From positions 9,977,501-10,041,500 of the forward strand of contig CAJFCV020000005.1 in assembly GCA_904066235.2 (NCBI GenBank): a stretch of 64,000 nucleotides of DNA, in the 5' to 3' direction. Both the position numbers and the translations under genes were made by a program. The stretch is from Bursaphelenchus xylophilus (Eukaryota; Nematoda; Chromadorea; Rhabditida; Aphelenchoididae). The notes under the pieces are model-generated. The model was not told the DNA's origin. It ran no database searches and saw nothing but the letters and a program-made list of their open reading frames with translations. Shown here one piece after another: positions 10,744-21,519 of the stretch (positions are counted from its first letter, which is position 1; every line of letters begins with the position of its first letter).

Positions 10744-12356
10744 CAATGGAAATCAATCATGGCCTCCGATTTGTCATCCAAAAAAATTCCCTCATATCAC
10801 AATGAAATCGAAAAAGTATGAAATATTCAAAAAAAAGTCGTAAAAACTGTGTTGTCCCCCATGTTTCTTCAATTTACCCGGCGGGCACTCAAAAAGAGAT
10901 TAGAAATTCTAACCGCGACGCTCTTCGCTCGAAAGTCATAAAGAATATTCATAATATCAAAGACTATGGGTCCACACGTCAGAAGCCGGGGGGTTTTCGA
11001 TCATAGGGATGGTATAACTGATATAAATCGTATAAAAAGTGTTAAACAGAGGATTTGAGTCATCGCAATTATCATATAACTCATAAACGTGTATCACAAA
11101 AAACAATAATCGTATTGGAGCCGCTTTGGAATTGAGCTGGGCCCAAATCGGGCCTCAAAATTGCCAAAAACTTCCCTAGGCGGGAGAAAAATTAATCCCC
11201 GCGACTCGAAAAATATTTGTATACACTGGAATTCTTGCCGTGCCGCCAAATAAACACAAAAAACAATGGAGGTTCGGCCGAAAATATGTCAAAAAGTCAT
11301 CGTCTTTTAATCCACCGGTTCAAACAGAAAACCCATAGCAATAAATCAGTCGATTCCGCTCCAAATCTGACACCAGAATGGGCGAGATTAGCGAATAAAA
11401 ATTTGAGACTTTTTGTTTTATCTTGTCATAAAGATTTATGGAAGTCTATGCATGATAAGGTCGAAATCAAAACTGATTTCCGCTTTTCCCAGCTCATAAG
11501 AATCAAAAAAAAGCAAAAATGTTGAATTGAACGATCGTTTCCACAGGGCAAATCGCAGCCCTCAAGCCTGGAGGCCTTTTAATAGCGACTTTGATGGATT
11601 GCCGGGCACTTAGGCACCTCTCGTGTCCTCAAGATGCGGTAAGAGCGATTTTAATGGGGTTTTGATACGGAACAAGTTGGCTGGATAAACAAAGAGCAAA
11701 ATAGGAGGAACAGATGAGGGTTGTGGTTCGGGGGTTGATGGGGTAGTTACGATGTAAATTAGGGGCTAATTCGGTGGATAAACCCGGCTCTAAGGGCGGA
11801 GGAAGTAAAAATTTTGTTGTATTTGGATGGAAACGTTCTAGAGAAGTCGGTGAACGATGATATTTGTCTTTTCTCACCTTTAAATCGACAATAATGTTGG
11901 TTATTATACAAAAATCCCGTCGAACCCTTGAACATCTCCCAAAAAAGCAATCATTTCCCCCTTCTGAGACTTCAAAACACGTCTCTCTCTTCTTTTACCC
12001 CACTCCTTGGACCTCCCGAATCTCCAGACAATCTCAATATCCGAAAGAAGCTCCCCAACTCAAGTTTCGTGGGTTGAAATTAATTTACTTGGCCCTCCTT
12101 CGGCAAAAACGCCGTAAACAAATTGAATATAACGACTCATGCAAATCGCCGGCCGAACAAAAAGTATTGTTCGGAACACTCTTTTTCTTCCCATAATCGA
12201 ATTATCGGAAACTTATGGGAGGAAAGTGGATCGGCATGTTATTTGTGGCAAAAAAAGTTGTCATCCCCTGGGGACTTGAGGAAGATCGAACGACAAAAGT
12301 CCAAAAGTCGACTTGAAAAGTGAGTTGAACGTGAAATTCGATAGCTAGACAATATT
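10744..12356. other. Intergenic, no gene recognised
   Basis: Several frames of 60-110 codons exist, but none shows a known domain, signal or coherent splice pattern. No repeat was recognised. Confidence 0.35.
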
Positions 12357-12683
12357 TTGAATCGCAAAAATTACTGGAATGCGATCAGCAAAGTATCCGA
12401 GCTGACAAGAAACATGAAACACGATACTGAAGGATGTCAGTTGATGCAGGCAATGTACAGGGCAGGGCGCTCTGCACTTCTAGGCTTAGTTCAGGTATTT
12501 CTCGGTCAACAACTTGATCAGCCGGATATCCAAAAACTTGAAGGCCAATTGGAAGCAATTTTGAAAATTTTCCAAGTTTCAGAGGTTTCAGGCTCCAAAA
12601 TTTCGAATCAGCGTGTCAAAGGCGGTGAAATACCTGAAAAAAAGTTCAAAGTTCCGTGTGGCCCACTACATATGTATATATAG
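12357..12683 (+). CDS. Uncertain ORF, hydrophilic-helical, 108 codons
   Basis: An open frame starts at an ATG and includes ISKVSELTRNMKHDTEGC and QKLEGQLEAILKIFQ, with an amphipathic, possibly coiled-coil character. No family is recognised. A possible donor (CAGGTATTTC) falls inside it, so it could instead be one exon of an unresolved gene, or non-coding. It ends ~115 bp before a palindromic MITE. Confidence 0.2.
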   Translation: MNRKNYWNAISKVSELTRNMKHDTEGCQLMQAMYRAGRSALLGLVQVFLGQQLDQPDIQKLEGQLEAILKIFQVSEVSGSKISNQRVKGGEIPEKKFKVPCGPLHMYI

Positions 12684-12797
12684 TGTATGGTACATACGTG
12701 TATATGGGTATGATCAAAGAACCAAGCAAAGTAGATTCCCGGTTATTCAGCCAGTTAACGGAACTGATCGTGAGTTTGTATCGCTTTGAAAAGTATA

Positions 12798-13049
12798 CAG
12801 CGAGGGACCTGATCCAGTGGCAAAAAACCTATAATTTTGCATCCAGGAAGTATCAAAAATGTGGCTAAATGCCTCCCTCTCCAACTAAAAAAAAATCTCC
12901 GTTTTGAACTGCGCGCCCTTTCCCTCATAAAAAAGGTGGGCGCGCTTTTGAAATCGGAGTTTTCTCCTTTGGAGGTGTTTTGCCGCATTTTTGATAATTC
13001 CCGGATGCAAAATGGTAAGTTTTTGGCCAATGGATCAGGTCCGCCACTG
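12798..13049. mobile_element. Palindromic 250-bp MITE, copy 1
   Basis: Begins CAGCGAGGGACCTGATCCAG and ends with the inverted version, flanked by TA at 12796 and 13050. The two halves are reverse complements around a GCGCGCCC centre, including CTCCAAGT and GCATCCGGGAAG-type segments. No coding capacity. Confidence 0.85.
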
Positions 13050-13798
13050 TAAAAGAAGCCAATACGATGTTCACTTCAAGGAGTTCACGACATCTAATTT
13101 TTTCATTTCCTGGCCGGTTTTTACTAGCAACAGCGTTCACTCCATGATTTTTTGCATGTGATTAGTGTAAATAAATTGAAAATTATTATAAAAAATGAAT
13201 GGCATCATTATAATATGCAGAAGATCTTTGTGACTGGTTGAACATCTCGCAGAAGTTCACCCTCAGCGTCGCTGACTAAATCAAAGCATTACGTAATTTT
13301 GTCCAGAAAGACCTCATAATAGCTTTGTTTGAATATCACCTTACCACAATTAATTTTAATGCCTTATTTTAGCAATCATGCCAACTGACATAGAGGTCTC
13401 TTTCTTTGGATTTATCCCGTCACCTCGGGTCATCGTATACACACATCCCAAAAATACCAATCTCATTTGTAATTCTTTGTCGCGTGTCTGCGCGTGTGTT
13501 TAAAAACCGCCCACTCTTCAGTGGGGCGATCTGATTCCAGTTTATCTGCGGTTTTACTTTCAGTCTTGTGCAAACAGTAATGGTGTTTGCGTCAAGTCCA
13601 TGCCCTCCCGAAGAATTATTGGCGTTGGGGAGAGGGGGGAGCTCAGCGTTTTCGTATTTACTTGCTTTATTTGTTGGTTAGTTCACCTATTAGTCATATT
13701 TTGGCATTTTATTTTGAAGCTGCTTTTTTTACTATAATATGTATGTGAAATTGGCCACATGTATCTTACGTCTGTTATTTTTGCAAAATGCAAAACGA
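13050..13798. other. Intergenic, no gene recognised
   Basis: AT-rich sequence with some G/T-rich tracts. No ORF or repeat of note was seen. Confidence 0.4.
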
Positions 13799-13806
13799 GT
13801 GATTTC

Positions 13807-14152
13807 GGGGCTAAGGTAGTACAGACCCCCAGTCCAGTTTAGCCCCCCATAACCCAGTACAACCCCCCTCGTCCATTCTGAACCCCAAAATTTATTTCAA
13901 AGAATTAATCCAAGTTGTATGGTCCAGCACGAGCCCCCTACGTTTTAGATGAAGCCCCCTACGTTTTAGATCAAGCCCCCTCCGTTTTAGAAAAAGCCCC
14001 CTACGTTTTAGATCAAACCTTCAACGTAGTAGATCAAACCCCCACTTACATTTTTTGTATTATTCTAATTTGTTCATTATGTGGGGTGTGAAACGGGCAA
14101 AACAGTGGGGGTTTGAACTACCTTTCGTGGGGGGCTCAACTACCGAAGCCCC
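13807..14152. mobile_element. hAT-like MITE with 8-bp target duplication
   Basis: 346 bp, bounded by inverted termini GGGGCTAAGGTAGT and ACTACCGAAGCCCC. It is flanked by the exact 8-bp direct repeat GTGATTTC (13799-13806 and 14153-14160). Eight-base duplications are characteristic of hAT elements. The interior holds 4-5 tandem units of about 22 bp around CCCCCTACGTTTTAGAT. No transposase is present. It sits directly against a MITE class A half, so it probably inserted into or beside it. Confidence 0.85.
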
Positions 14153-14160
14153 GTGATTTC

Positions 14161-14212
14161 GATACGATTTTTGATGCGACAGAGTGTTCATTATTTTTCC
14201 GACGGATTGATA
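14161..14212. mobile_element. MITE class A right half
   Basis: Reads GATACGATTTTTGATGCGAC, then AGAGTGTTCATTATTTTTCC and GACGGATTGATA. The left half is not visible on the other side of the adjacent hAT-like element. Confidence 0.7.
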
Positions 14213-15116
14213 AGGCTTTTGTGGATCTGAGGGACTCAGACTTGCTCTTGAAAGGATTTTACCGTCTCACGGGACCCCAAATAACACCTTTGAGTGCATT
14301 TTGACCAATAAACACCATTTTCACAGTGCATTTTTACTTTTTTTGCCTTATTAAGTCGCGCACGATTCCCATTTCTTCGCAGCGAGAAATCATTTCTTCA
14401 GAGTGCGACAAATAAATTCTCAAGACCTTTTCCGCCAAGTAGTACCCCCAAAAAAGCTGGGGGTACTACTTACTTTTAGTCCAAAAATTCTCTCCGTTTT
14501 TTCGCATCCGTGTTTTCCCCCAATTTAATCCATGTGCGACCAAATCGTATTACCTGACCTCTCGTAACTGACCAAAACAATTCGCCTTTATCCTGTCCGC
14601 CCTCAATTTGTTTGCACTTCGAAGTGTCCAAGAAGGACAAGAAGTCATTGTAATCCTCGCATTGTAATGTTTGGAATTTTGGAAAAAACAAGAGAGCGCG
14701 CAAAATTAGTAGAGTATTGGACAGTTATAGTAATAAGTGACCAGGGACCAGCACTGTAATTTTGCAAATATGTGTTTCAAGAGTGGTTTGTTGGCTGTGG
14801 GACAAATGATACAATTCGAAATACTGAGCAACCTATTTGCAGAACGGGGTTTTTTGTACGACGTGAGCCCTGGCAACACTTTGAAAGCTAAAATCTACCT
14901 AAACTGGTGATTTTTATAGCATAATATTACATTTGCCCTTTGGCTTTTAAACGGCGAAGCTTGGCGCAACAACTGCTTCCTACAAAAATCAATTTTTTTG
15001 CTTGCGGTTCTCTGTACATTCAGCGTACGTTTCAGCCGTATCTGTGTAAAAAAATGAGCCCACTGTAATGTGCCAATTCCGTTGCTAAAATTAAAGACGA
15101 TTTAATTTTGCAAAAT
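14213..15116. other. Intergenic, one perfect hairpin
   Basis: No gene is supported. A minus-strand frame at 14476-14703 is open but unrecognised. A 14-bp perfect hairpin lies at 14437-14471. Confidence 0.35.
14437..14471. repeat. Perfect 14-bp hairpin
   Basis: AAGTAGTACCCCCA (14437-14450) is the exact reverse complement of TGGGGGTACTACTT (14458-14471), with a 7-nt loop. Confidence 0.75.
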
Positions 15117-15185
15117 TGATTTTTTCGGCGACTAATGCGATTTTCGATGCGACAGAGTGCTCATTATTTTCCCGACAGACTGTTA
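15117..15185. mobile_element. MITE class A right half
   Basis: Contains CGATGCGACAGAGTGCTCAT and TATTTTCCCGACAGACTGTT. The left half is missing. Confidence 0.75.
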
Positions 15186-16046
15186 CTGGCTTCAGAAAGC
15201 CTTTGAATGTTTCTTGGCCCGTTAAATTTATTTTATATGTCATTGCAATGTCACTACGTACATCCCAAAACCCTACTTCATGTTTGTCCATCAAAAATGT
15301 GCTTAACCTTATTTCCGTCCCTCCCATTACTCTCGGAAATTTGAATATTTACCCAAGATTTGGTGCGGTCAACTGTTGCACAGTCACACATTCCCCATTT
15401 CCCCTCGAATGGGGTTTGATTCGGGATTTCATTCGTAAGATTTATAGGGGAAACAAAGCGGGGAAATACAAAAGACCAGGCGGCCAAAGGGGAGATTGGA
15501 AACGAAGGGGTTTTTTCCCTCCTCCCTCCTTCTCGTGCGCGGATCGCACAAGTGTATACGATTGTCGGGCCGAGGCCGATACAAAAAAGAAATTAAAGCG
15601 AAAAACTTGGCTGGGGGATTATTCCTGTGTGTGTGTTCAAGTGCTATTGATTAACTACATGATTGCGGAGGCTTTTCGCTGGCTACTATTCTAAAATTTT
15701 CGGCCGCAACTTGGGACCATTTCCATATTTGGTCAGCGGATGAGTCGGCGCTAAAAATAGAGGAGATTTGGTGACTTGGCGCCCTCTAGGAAGTAATAAG
15801 TTATGAGTCGGTGGGAGCTGAATACGTTGGGTCGGACTCGGCCGTTGCAGCCAGTGTAAGTGGTGGACATGACTTCATAGTTGGCGGAATATGCATTCTG
15901 CTGATGGTCTTTGCTGATTTTGTAATTTTACCTTGAATAAGGAAGTTGAGTTTTGATTCGCAGTTATGCCCTTTCTAAATTTTCATTACTGTGTATTTAT
16001 GTTATCTACAAGAATTTGGAAACCTTGAGATCATTTTTTTGGAGGA
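15186..16046. other. Intergenic, possible upstream exon region
   Basis: A 5' exon of the gene beginning at 16354 might lie here, but no unique signal-peptide exon could be identified. No other feature is seen. Confidence 0.3.
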
Positions 16047-16206
16047 TATCAGTCTGTCGGGAAAATAGTGAGCAAGCGCTGTCGCATTAAAAATCGCATC
16101 GCCACCGAGAAAATAAATTGTATCTCGACAAAATCAAATTTTTTTTTCACTTTAGCGACGCAGTTCTTGCAACGACATAGTGCACGTTATTTTCAAGACA
16201 CTCATA
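16047..16206. mobile_element. MITE class A copy
   Basis: The left end is TATCAGTCTGTCGGGAAAAT followed by AGTGAGCAAGCGCTGTCGC. The interior has CCGAGAAAATAAATTG and TTTAGCGACGCAG. The right terminus is degraded (TTATTTTCAAGACACTCATA). Confidence 0.8.
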
Positions 16207-16353
16207 GCTTCGATGCCAGGTTTATTTACTTCTGTAAAAATCTTCAATCGAATCGCTGAATTTTCGAAGCCGTTTGCAGCTTTGCAGTTTAGAAAAATTA
16301 TTATAAGGCTCGCAAAAAATTTCAATTCTTTTAGACGCAACGACGCGGTTTCG

Positions 16354-17828
16354 ATGTCCCAGAATGTCCTCGGCCTCGAGCGAGAGGTTTATCAACACGG
16401 CACTGTCGGAGACTTCCTAGGATCTTCGTTAGAAGGTATCAATTTTCCTATGCGTTTTTTCAGTCTTATTTTACCAAAAAAACTCAAATTGTGACTGTTT
16501 TTAGGCGTTCAATCCGGATTCATCAAATGCGTCTACACGGCAAAACACCAACCCAACAATACAGTTACATTGCTCTGTGAGAAGGCGGAGGGGTGTTGCA
16601 GAGATTGGTGTTGTCCCAAGGATCAGTTTTGGTATGAAACCTGATAATTTTATAAGGGAGAAGTCCCAAGTGCGATGCAAAGATTTTTTAAAAATTTTAC
16701 ATACTTGTTGTTGGGCTTCGGCCGCTTATCATTCTCTTGAAATTTTAGAACGCCTTTGGCAGTAGCATCGAGGGTTTTCAACGGTGTGCACGCAAAATTC
16801 GAAGAGCGGACGGAAAGAAAAGAACTTTTTTGGTAATTTCTTTGTCAGCTTTGAATGGAAATTTTTTTTGTGGAAGCTTTACTCTCTACGGTAAAAATAG
16901 GCTTTTCATGTCAAAAGCTATAAAAAATGTTGCACTTTTGCCAATTTTTAACTTAAAAGTCCCATTCTTCGCGCAAAAGAAAAAAAGACGCCTGCGCTTT
17001 GCAGGTTCAGCCGAAACGCAATTTTTTTTCGGCCGGGAGCCGTATTTCTGCCAGTTTTGAGCGGAAAAATTGGTTTTTTGTCGAAATTTTACCCTTTTTG
17101 GTAAAACCGGACATAAAGCTTTTTAGGCCACAAATTTGCAAAAAATGCCATATTAAAGTACGAGCTAAAACTCCCGCTTATGTTTTTAAAAAACAATCTG
17201 AATTTATGCCAAGTTTCATCAAAATCTCAACGTCACAATTGGTGCCCTTCCCCCGGCTAAAACTGTATTGCTTTAGGATGACCGGAGTGTTTGTCCTGCT
17301 CGGCTTTGTTCTATTAGTATTTATTATTGGAGCTTGTGCTATAATAATCTGCTATCAACGGTCGAAAATTCGACAACGACGGGAAGAGAAAGAAGTCTAC
17401 GAATACGTCGAGTCGCAGGTAAATAAACGAACTCCTTTTTCACAGTATTTACTCAGTCACGGTTGGGCAATTGCTCATTTTATGACTGAACTATATATTT
17501 ACTTTTGAACACGATTTTTTGTATCGTTCTGTCGGCAAAATAATGCGGATTTGTCGCAGCGAAATTTATCGCTATCTCATTACCAAATCTCCAGCCGCGG
17601 TTAGCCATCGCAAAACGATGATGGGCAATCCCAAGGCGCAACTAATGTTCATTATTTTCCCGACAGAGTATATATTTTCTCGAGAAAGTGTTATTGATAT
17701 CTACTCTCGTTATCTTTCAGCTATCGAATTACCCAGTCGGGTCGACCCAATCAATAATGGGCCCGATGACCACCGAGGGCCCCACGATGGGCTACTCGAC
17801 CTACAATAATCATGCACATCGATACTAA
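16354..17828 (+). CDS. VOPP1/Shisa-like Cys-rich single-pass membrane protein (5' end uncertain)
   Basis: Exons 16354-16435, 16505-16631, 17277-17418 and 17721-17828 join in phase to 152 residues. Seen: an extracellular part with cysteines C36, C52, C58-C59 and C63-C64 in the order C..Y...C...CC...CCP; a tryptophan just before a transmembrane helix (~73-94); a basic stop-transfer RSKIRQRR; and a Tyr/Pro/Thr-rich tail. The CC-x3-CC next to the membrane resembles the Shisa-like superfamily that includes VOPP1 and WBP1; this assignment is by pattern only. The PPxY motifs common in that group are not seen. The first exon is preceded by a good acceptor (TTTTAG at 16334), so a signal-peptide exon may lie upstream. 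AATAAA at 17898. Confidence 0.78.
16790..17240 (+). repeat. Long dispersed repeat, two tandem partial copies
   Basis: Contains ACTCTCTACGGTAAAAATAG and, ~210 bp on, a second diverged version. It ends near ATGCCAAGTTTCATCAAAAT. It occupies intron 2 of the VOPP1-like gene, immediately upstream of the TM exon. Confidence 0.55.
17522..17672. mobile_element. MITE class B copy, intronic
   Basis: The left end is TCGTTCTGTCGGCAAAATAA followed by TGCGGATTTGTCGCAGCG. The right end is TTCATTATTTTCCCGACAGA. It lies in the last intron of the VOPP1-like gene. Confidence 0.8.
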
Positions 17829-17897
17829 CTGTGATCTGCTCAATGTTGTAATTTTACTGAACTTGTAATATTATGTGTCTACTTTATGTGTACATCG

Positions 17898-17903
17898 AAT
17901 AAA
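17898..17903 (+). terminator. Poly(A) signal of the VOPP1-like gene
   Basis: AATAAA 70 bases after the stop codon and only 60 bases before the convergent FAR gene's stop codon. Confidence 0.6.
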
Positions 17904-17963
17904 ATATGATAAAAATATCATTGATACTTTAAGTTATTGATTTCCGAGTTCTTCGATTGCAAG

Positions 17964-18827
17964 TCACAGTTTGCCTTTAGCTAACTCCTTGAATTTGTCA
18001 GCTGAAAAAATAAGAGATATATTGCTGTTTTCTTCAGACATTAACTCACATAATAAGGTGTCGTGAATACTTGGAAACATCGCCTTCAGACCGCTCCTCC
18101 GCCCAAGGGTGAGCTTGTCGAATCCGGCAAGTAGAACCTTGGCCGTCTCGATAACTTCTTGGTCATTGAGCTTTCCAAGCTTACGGTCTAGCGCTCCCAT
18201 AACCTTAAAAAATGTAATAGAGCAACTAGACAAGATATCCAAACGTCATCAAATTATATTGTCATGAGCGAAGAGTTTCGCATACCTAAAAAAATGTAAT
18301 GACCAAAATGTTTGTCAAATTTCATCGTTCTATATATCCGTTGCGCTCTAAGCACTCCCCTATAAAACTGTTTTGCTATGATACTCAAATCTGTTTGTAA
18401 GATGTTCACTCTAATGCCTTCCCTTACCTAAACAATGTCAAAATCACTCACTGTTTTAACAAAATCAGATGTGGTCTGATCCAAGGCAGCCATTCTCGTC
18501 ACAATATCCTTTACAATAACGCTTCCACGCTGAGCCAGCTTGGGGTTTTTGGCACCGACCCTCTTCAGGTACTCGGAAAGTCCACCTGAATCATCAGTTT
18601 CCTCAAAAAGTTTTTCATCTTCGGGGGTGAAACTATCCATGAACTTCAGCATATTCTTTGGCAAGAGGTCTAAACTTGTTGTACAAGGTCTTGACATCGC
18701 ATAGATTTGCAACCGCCGCAAGGCATGACGCTAACTCACCTCGAAGTTCTGGCCGGACCTGATGAAACTTCCCTTGCACATGGCCAATTCCTATTATCAG
18801 CAAGATAACAAAAAGTGACGTTTTCAT
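17964..18827 (-). CDS. Nematode fatty-acid and retinol-binding (FAR) protein
   Basis: Three exons, 18827-18740, 18669-18452 and 18203-17964, join in phase to 181 residues. Seen: a signal peptide (~1-19, MKTSLFVILLIIGIGHVQG); DLLPKNMLKFMDSFTPEDEK, a close match to the FAR opening pattern LPxEVxxFxxxLTPEDK; then helix-rich, Lys/Glu-rich sequence including KNPKLAQRGSVIV and VMGALDRKLGKLNDQEV. Length and all-alpha character fit the Gp-FAR-1 family, whose members are secreted carriers of fatty acids and retinol found only in nematodes. The acceptor chosen for exon 2 (TTTAG) makes the LLPKN segment follow directly from the signal-peptide exon. The gene is convergent with the VOPP1-like gene, with 135 bp between the stop codons. 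Confidence 0.92.
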
Positions 18828-19623
18828 TGTGTAAAATAAAAACTGTATTCAGATGATGGGAGAGCGTTAAAAAGAAAAGTTTCCGAGTTGTTTTGTTCTT
18901 ATATTATAGCCAGAAAACAGATAATTTATCAATCAAAATGTTTGATAGAAGCTAAGACAACGTTTTTCGAGCAAAAACTCAAGTCTTCCTCGAAGTATTT
19001 CGCTAGATTTGTAACAATTATCAAGTTTTATCAACGGTAAGCGCTCTTTTTAACGATAAGGATTGATTCCTACAATTATTATCAGAAAAGCTGCTTTGCC
19101 GTGTGAGAAATAATCTCCATTGTTGAGGCAACGCAATCTTCAGACTTCAGATACACTATGACTTCTCAATTCGTTAACTTAAAAAAGATCTGTGAACTTG
19201 GTACCCAGAAGAAAAGATATTTTCGAGCTGTGAGGTAACTCAACGCCGGCTCTTCACTGCAAAAAACCCCGGCATTTTTTCGAAGAGCTAGCGAATGTCT
19301 TATAGTCGAGAGGAAACGCGTCGGCTTTTTTCTCCAAAAGCTTTGAGTTCGCTTCCCACCGCCGCCATTGCCGTTTCACATTGCCTTCTTCCGGTTCTGC
19401 GAACTGATATTGGCGGCCAGATAGTATTCACGGCTACCAATCCAAGACGAAATAAAATTTCGTCAATGGAAAACTGTCGTTGAGACATTTTGCATAGACA
19501 ACCATCGCCTTCCAAGTCATGGGAGTTGGTTTTCAAAAACTGCTTTATGAACCTTTGGAAGTGCCTGGTTATCATTATGTTAACTATTGAAGCCACTCAT
19601 ACTCTTGGAACCATAATCCGCAA
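18828..19623. other. Upstream region of the FAR gene, no gene seen
   Basis: The FAR promoter presumably lies here. No other coding region or repeat is recognised. Confidence 0.35.
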
Positions 19624-19634
19624 CATCTAGCTAC
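19624..19634. repeat. Left 11-bp target-site duplication
   Basis: CATCTAGCTAC, identical to 20594-20604, brackets the foldback element. Confidence 0.8.
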
Positions 19635-20593
19635 GTAGTGGACGTTTTTGCCCCACCCCGGTTTTGTCCCCAAGACGGTTTTGTCCCCAGGACGTTTTTG
19701 TCCCCACTTTTTTCGAGCCTTTTTGTCCCCAGACCGGTTTTGTCCCCAGGACGGTTTTGTCCCCAAGACGTTTTTGTCCCCGTTTTTTTATTTTTTTGTC
19801 CCCACACCGGTTTTGTCCCCAGGACGTTTTTGTCCCCAAGCTGGATAGTACGATTAAAAATTATGCATTCAGATGTTAATGCTGTTGGTTTGGTGCACAG
19901 TACTGCTCAAACAACTTGTTCTTAGCGCTTGGTACTTTATAGTACGAAGTGGTACTATATAGCACGAGGTAAAAATTAAGCCATAACACGTCAATGCTAT
20001 GGGTTTGAAGCCCAGTACTTCTCAAAAATGTGTTTTAGCACATGGTACTATATAGCACGAATTTGTTTTTGCACAAAATGAACATCTGATCAGTACTGCA
20101 TACCAAAACAACGTCATTCACGCGTTATAGCTTAATTTTTACCTCGTGCTATATAGCACCACCTTGTACTATACAGTACCAAGTGCTAAAAACACATTTT
20201 TTGAGAAGTGCGGGGCTTCAAACCAACAGCATTAACGCGTTATGGCTTAATTTTTACCTCGTGCTACATAGTACCACCTTGTACTATACAGTACCAAGTG
20301 CTAAGTACATGTTGTTTGAGCAGTACTGTGCACCAAACCAACAGCATTAACATCTGAATGCATAATTTTTAATCGTACTATCCAGCTTGGGGACAAAAAC
20401 GTCCTGGGGACAAAACCGGTGTGGGGACAAAAAAATAAAAAAAGTGGGGACAAAAACGTCTTGGGGACAAAACCGTCCTGGGGACAAAGCCGGTCTGGGG
20501 ATAAAAAGGCTCGAAAAAAGTGGGGACAAAAACGTCCTGGGGACAAAACCGTCTTGGGGACAAAACCGGGGTGGGGACAAAACCGGGCCCAAT
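19635..20593. mobile_element. Foldback-type transposon with minisatellite arms
   Basis: 959 bp bounded by an exact 11-bp direct repeat (CATCTAGCTAC). The outer ~200 bp of each end consists of ~15-bp tandem units, GTTTTGTCCCCAGGAC on the left (19645-19846) and GGGGACAAAACCGTCCTG on the right (20387-20589), in inverted orientation. Further inward both arms share ATTATGCATTCAGATGTTAA and its complement. The centre has repeated TATAGCACGAGGT / ACCTCGTGCTATA motifs. Long inverted arms built of tandem repeats and a 9-11 bp duplication are the hallmarks of Foldback/MULE-like elements. No transposase is encoded. Confidence 0.88.
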
Positions 20594-20604
20594 CATCTAG
20601 CTAC
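20594..20604. repeat. Right 11-bp target-site duplication
   Basis: CATCTAGCTAC, identical to 19624-19634. Confidence 0.8.
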
Positions 20605-20823
20605 CAAAACCATCATTTATTTTAATATCCACTAAAATATGTCTTTTTTCTAGTGAGCCCAGTTTAACGGGCCGGCCCGCAGCCTAGCCAGTCTGACGTT
20701 GGACTTGCCCCTACCTGGAAGACATTTGACTACAGACTTTTCAATTGCACGTTACAGACAGTCTTCGTATTACGAGTACTTGTTGCAAACTTCCCTTCAA
20801 TTTTCGTAGGATTTCAAGGGATG

Positions 20824-21210
20824 TCAGTCTGGACTGAAATCAAACGTGCAATTAGGAAAGTGCACTTTTAAGCGTCTAATCCGTCTCATGTTGGCCAGCG
20901 AGTCAATGATTTTTAATGCCGTATTCAAAAAACATGGCATTACACTTAGAGCAAGGAAGATGTACGTAAATTTTACTCTGGATTCAAAGATACCATACAT
21001 TAAAAAATGTGTAGTCAACAACAAAAAATTCCACCAGACTTCGAACAGATTAAAGTCGTATTTATAGAGCAAACAGCTTACATGAGATACTGCTGTGAAT
21101 GCAATTAAATTCCTAAAATCAGGACAGCGATTACGAACACATTCATCACTAATGTTTATTGTACTTAACTGGCCATTAAATCCCTGCTTTTTAAACAGCT
21201 TTACTCCCAC
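20824..21210 (-). CDS. Uncertain ORF encoding a multi-pass membrane protein
   Basis: A 128-codon open frame has at least two strongly hydrophobic stretches (FEVWWNFLLLTTHFLMYGIF and TYIFLALSVMPCFL), flanked by basic residues ending NMRRIRRLKVHF. The first codon of the open frame is GTG, not ATG, so if it is real it is an exon or a fragment. No family is recognised. It could be a degenerate chemoreceptor piece, but no diagnostic motif was found. Confidence 0.3.
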   Translation of the reverse strand: MGVKLFKKQGFNGQLSTINISDECVRNRCPDFRNLIAFTAVSHVSCLLYKYDFNLFEVWWNFLLLTTHFLMYGIFESRVKFTYIFLALSVMPCFLNTALKIIDSLANMRRIRRLKVHFPNCTFDFSPD

Positions 21211-21519
21211 GTGTTAATTTGGAATTTGCAAGGATTTGGCGGTAAATGGATTGCTAATTCCAAAAGCCAATTAAATTCTTGAAATGGATAATAGTTTTCG
21301 AACAGTACTGTAAATGTAATTAAAGTGCATTATGTCAAACATGGTGTTTAAATAAAGGAGTAATCAACAAATATTCTTATGGCTGCAAGTGCGACAGTCA
21401 TGTTTTGATGACACTTGACACAATTTTTCCTTTGGTTTCTCTGACTTGCTTTCCCAGCTTCGCTCTGCGAATACGGCCAAAATTTTGAAGGTCGAAAGTT
21501 GGCGAAAATGTGTCTCTTT

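Noticed and set aside
14476..14703. 75-codon minus-strand ORF ending GENTDAKKRREFLD
   Set aside because: It looks somewhat protein-like but is isolated, short, and without homology or splice partners.
19638..19925. Overlapping ORFs with repeated FVPKTFLSP/GQNRLGDK-type peptides, also at 20301-20635
   Set aside because: They exist in all frames of both strands because the 15-bp tandem repeat has no stop codons. They are a by-product of the foldback arms.
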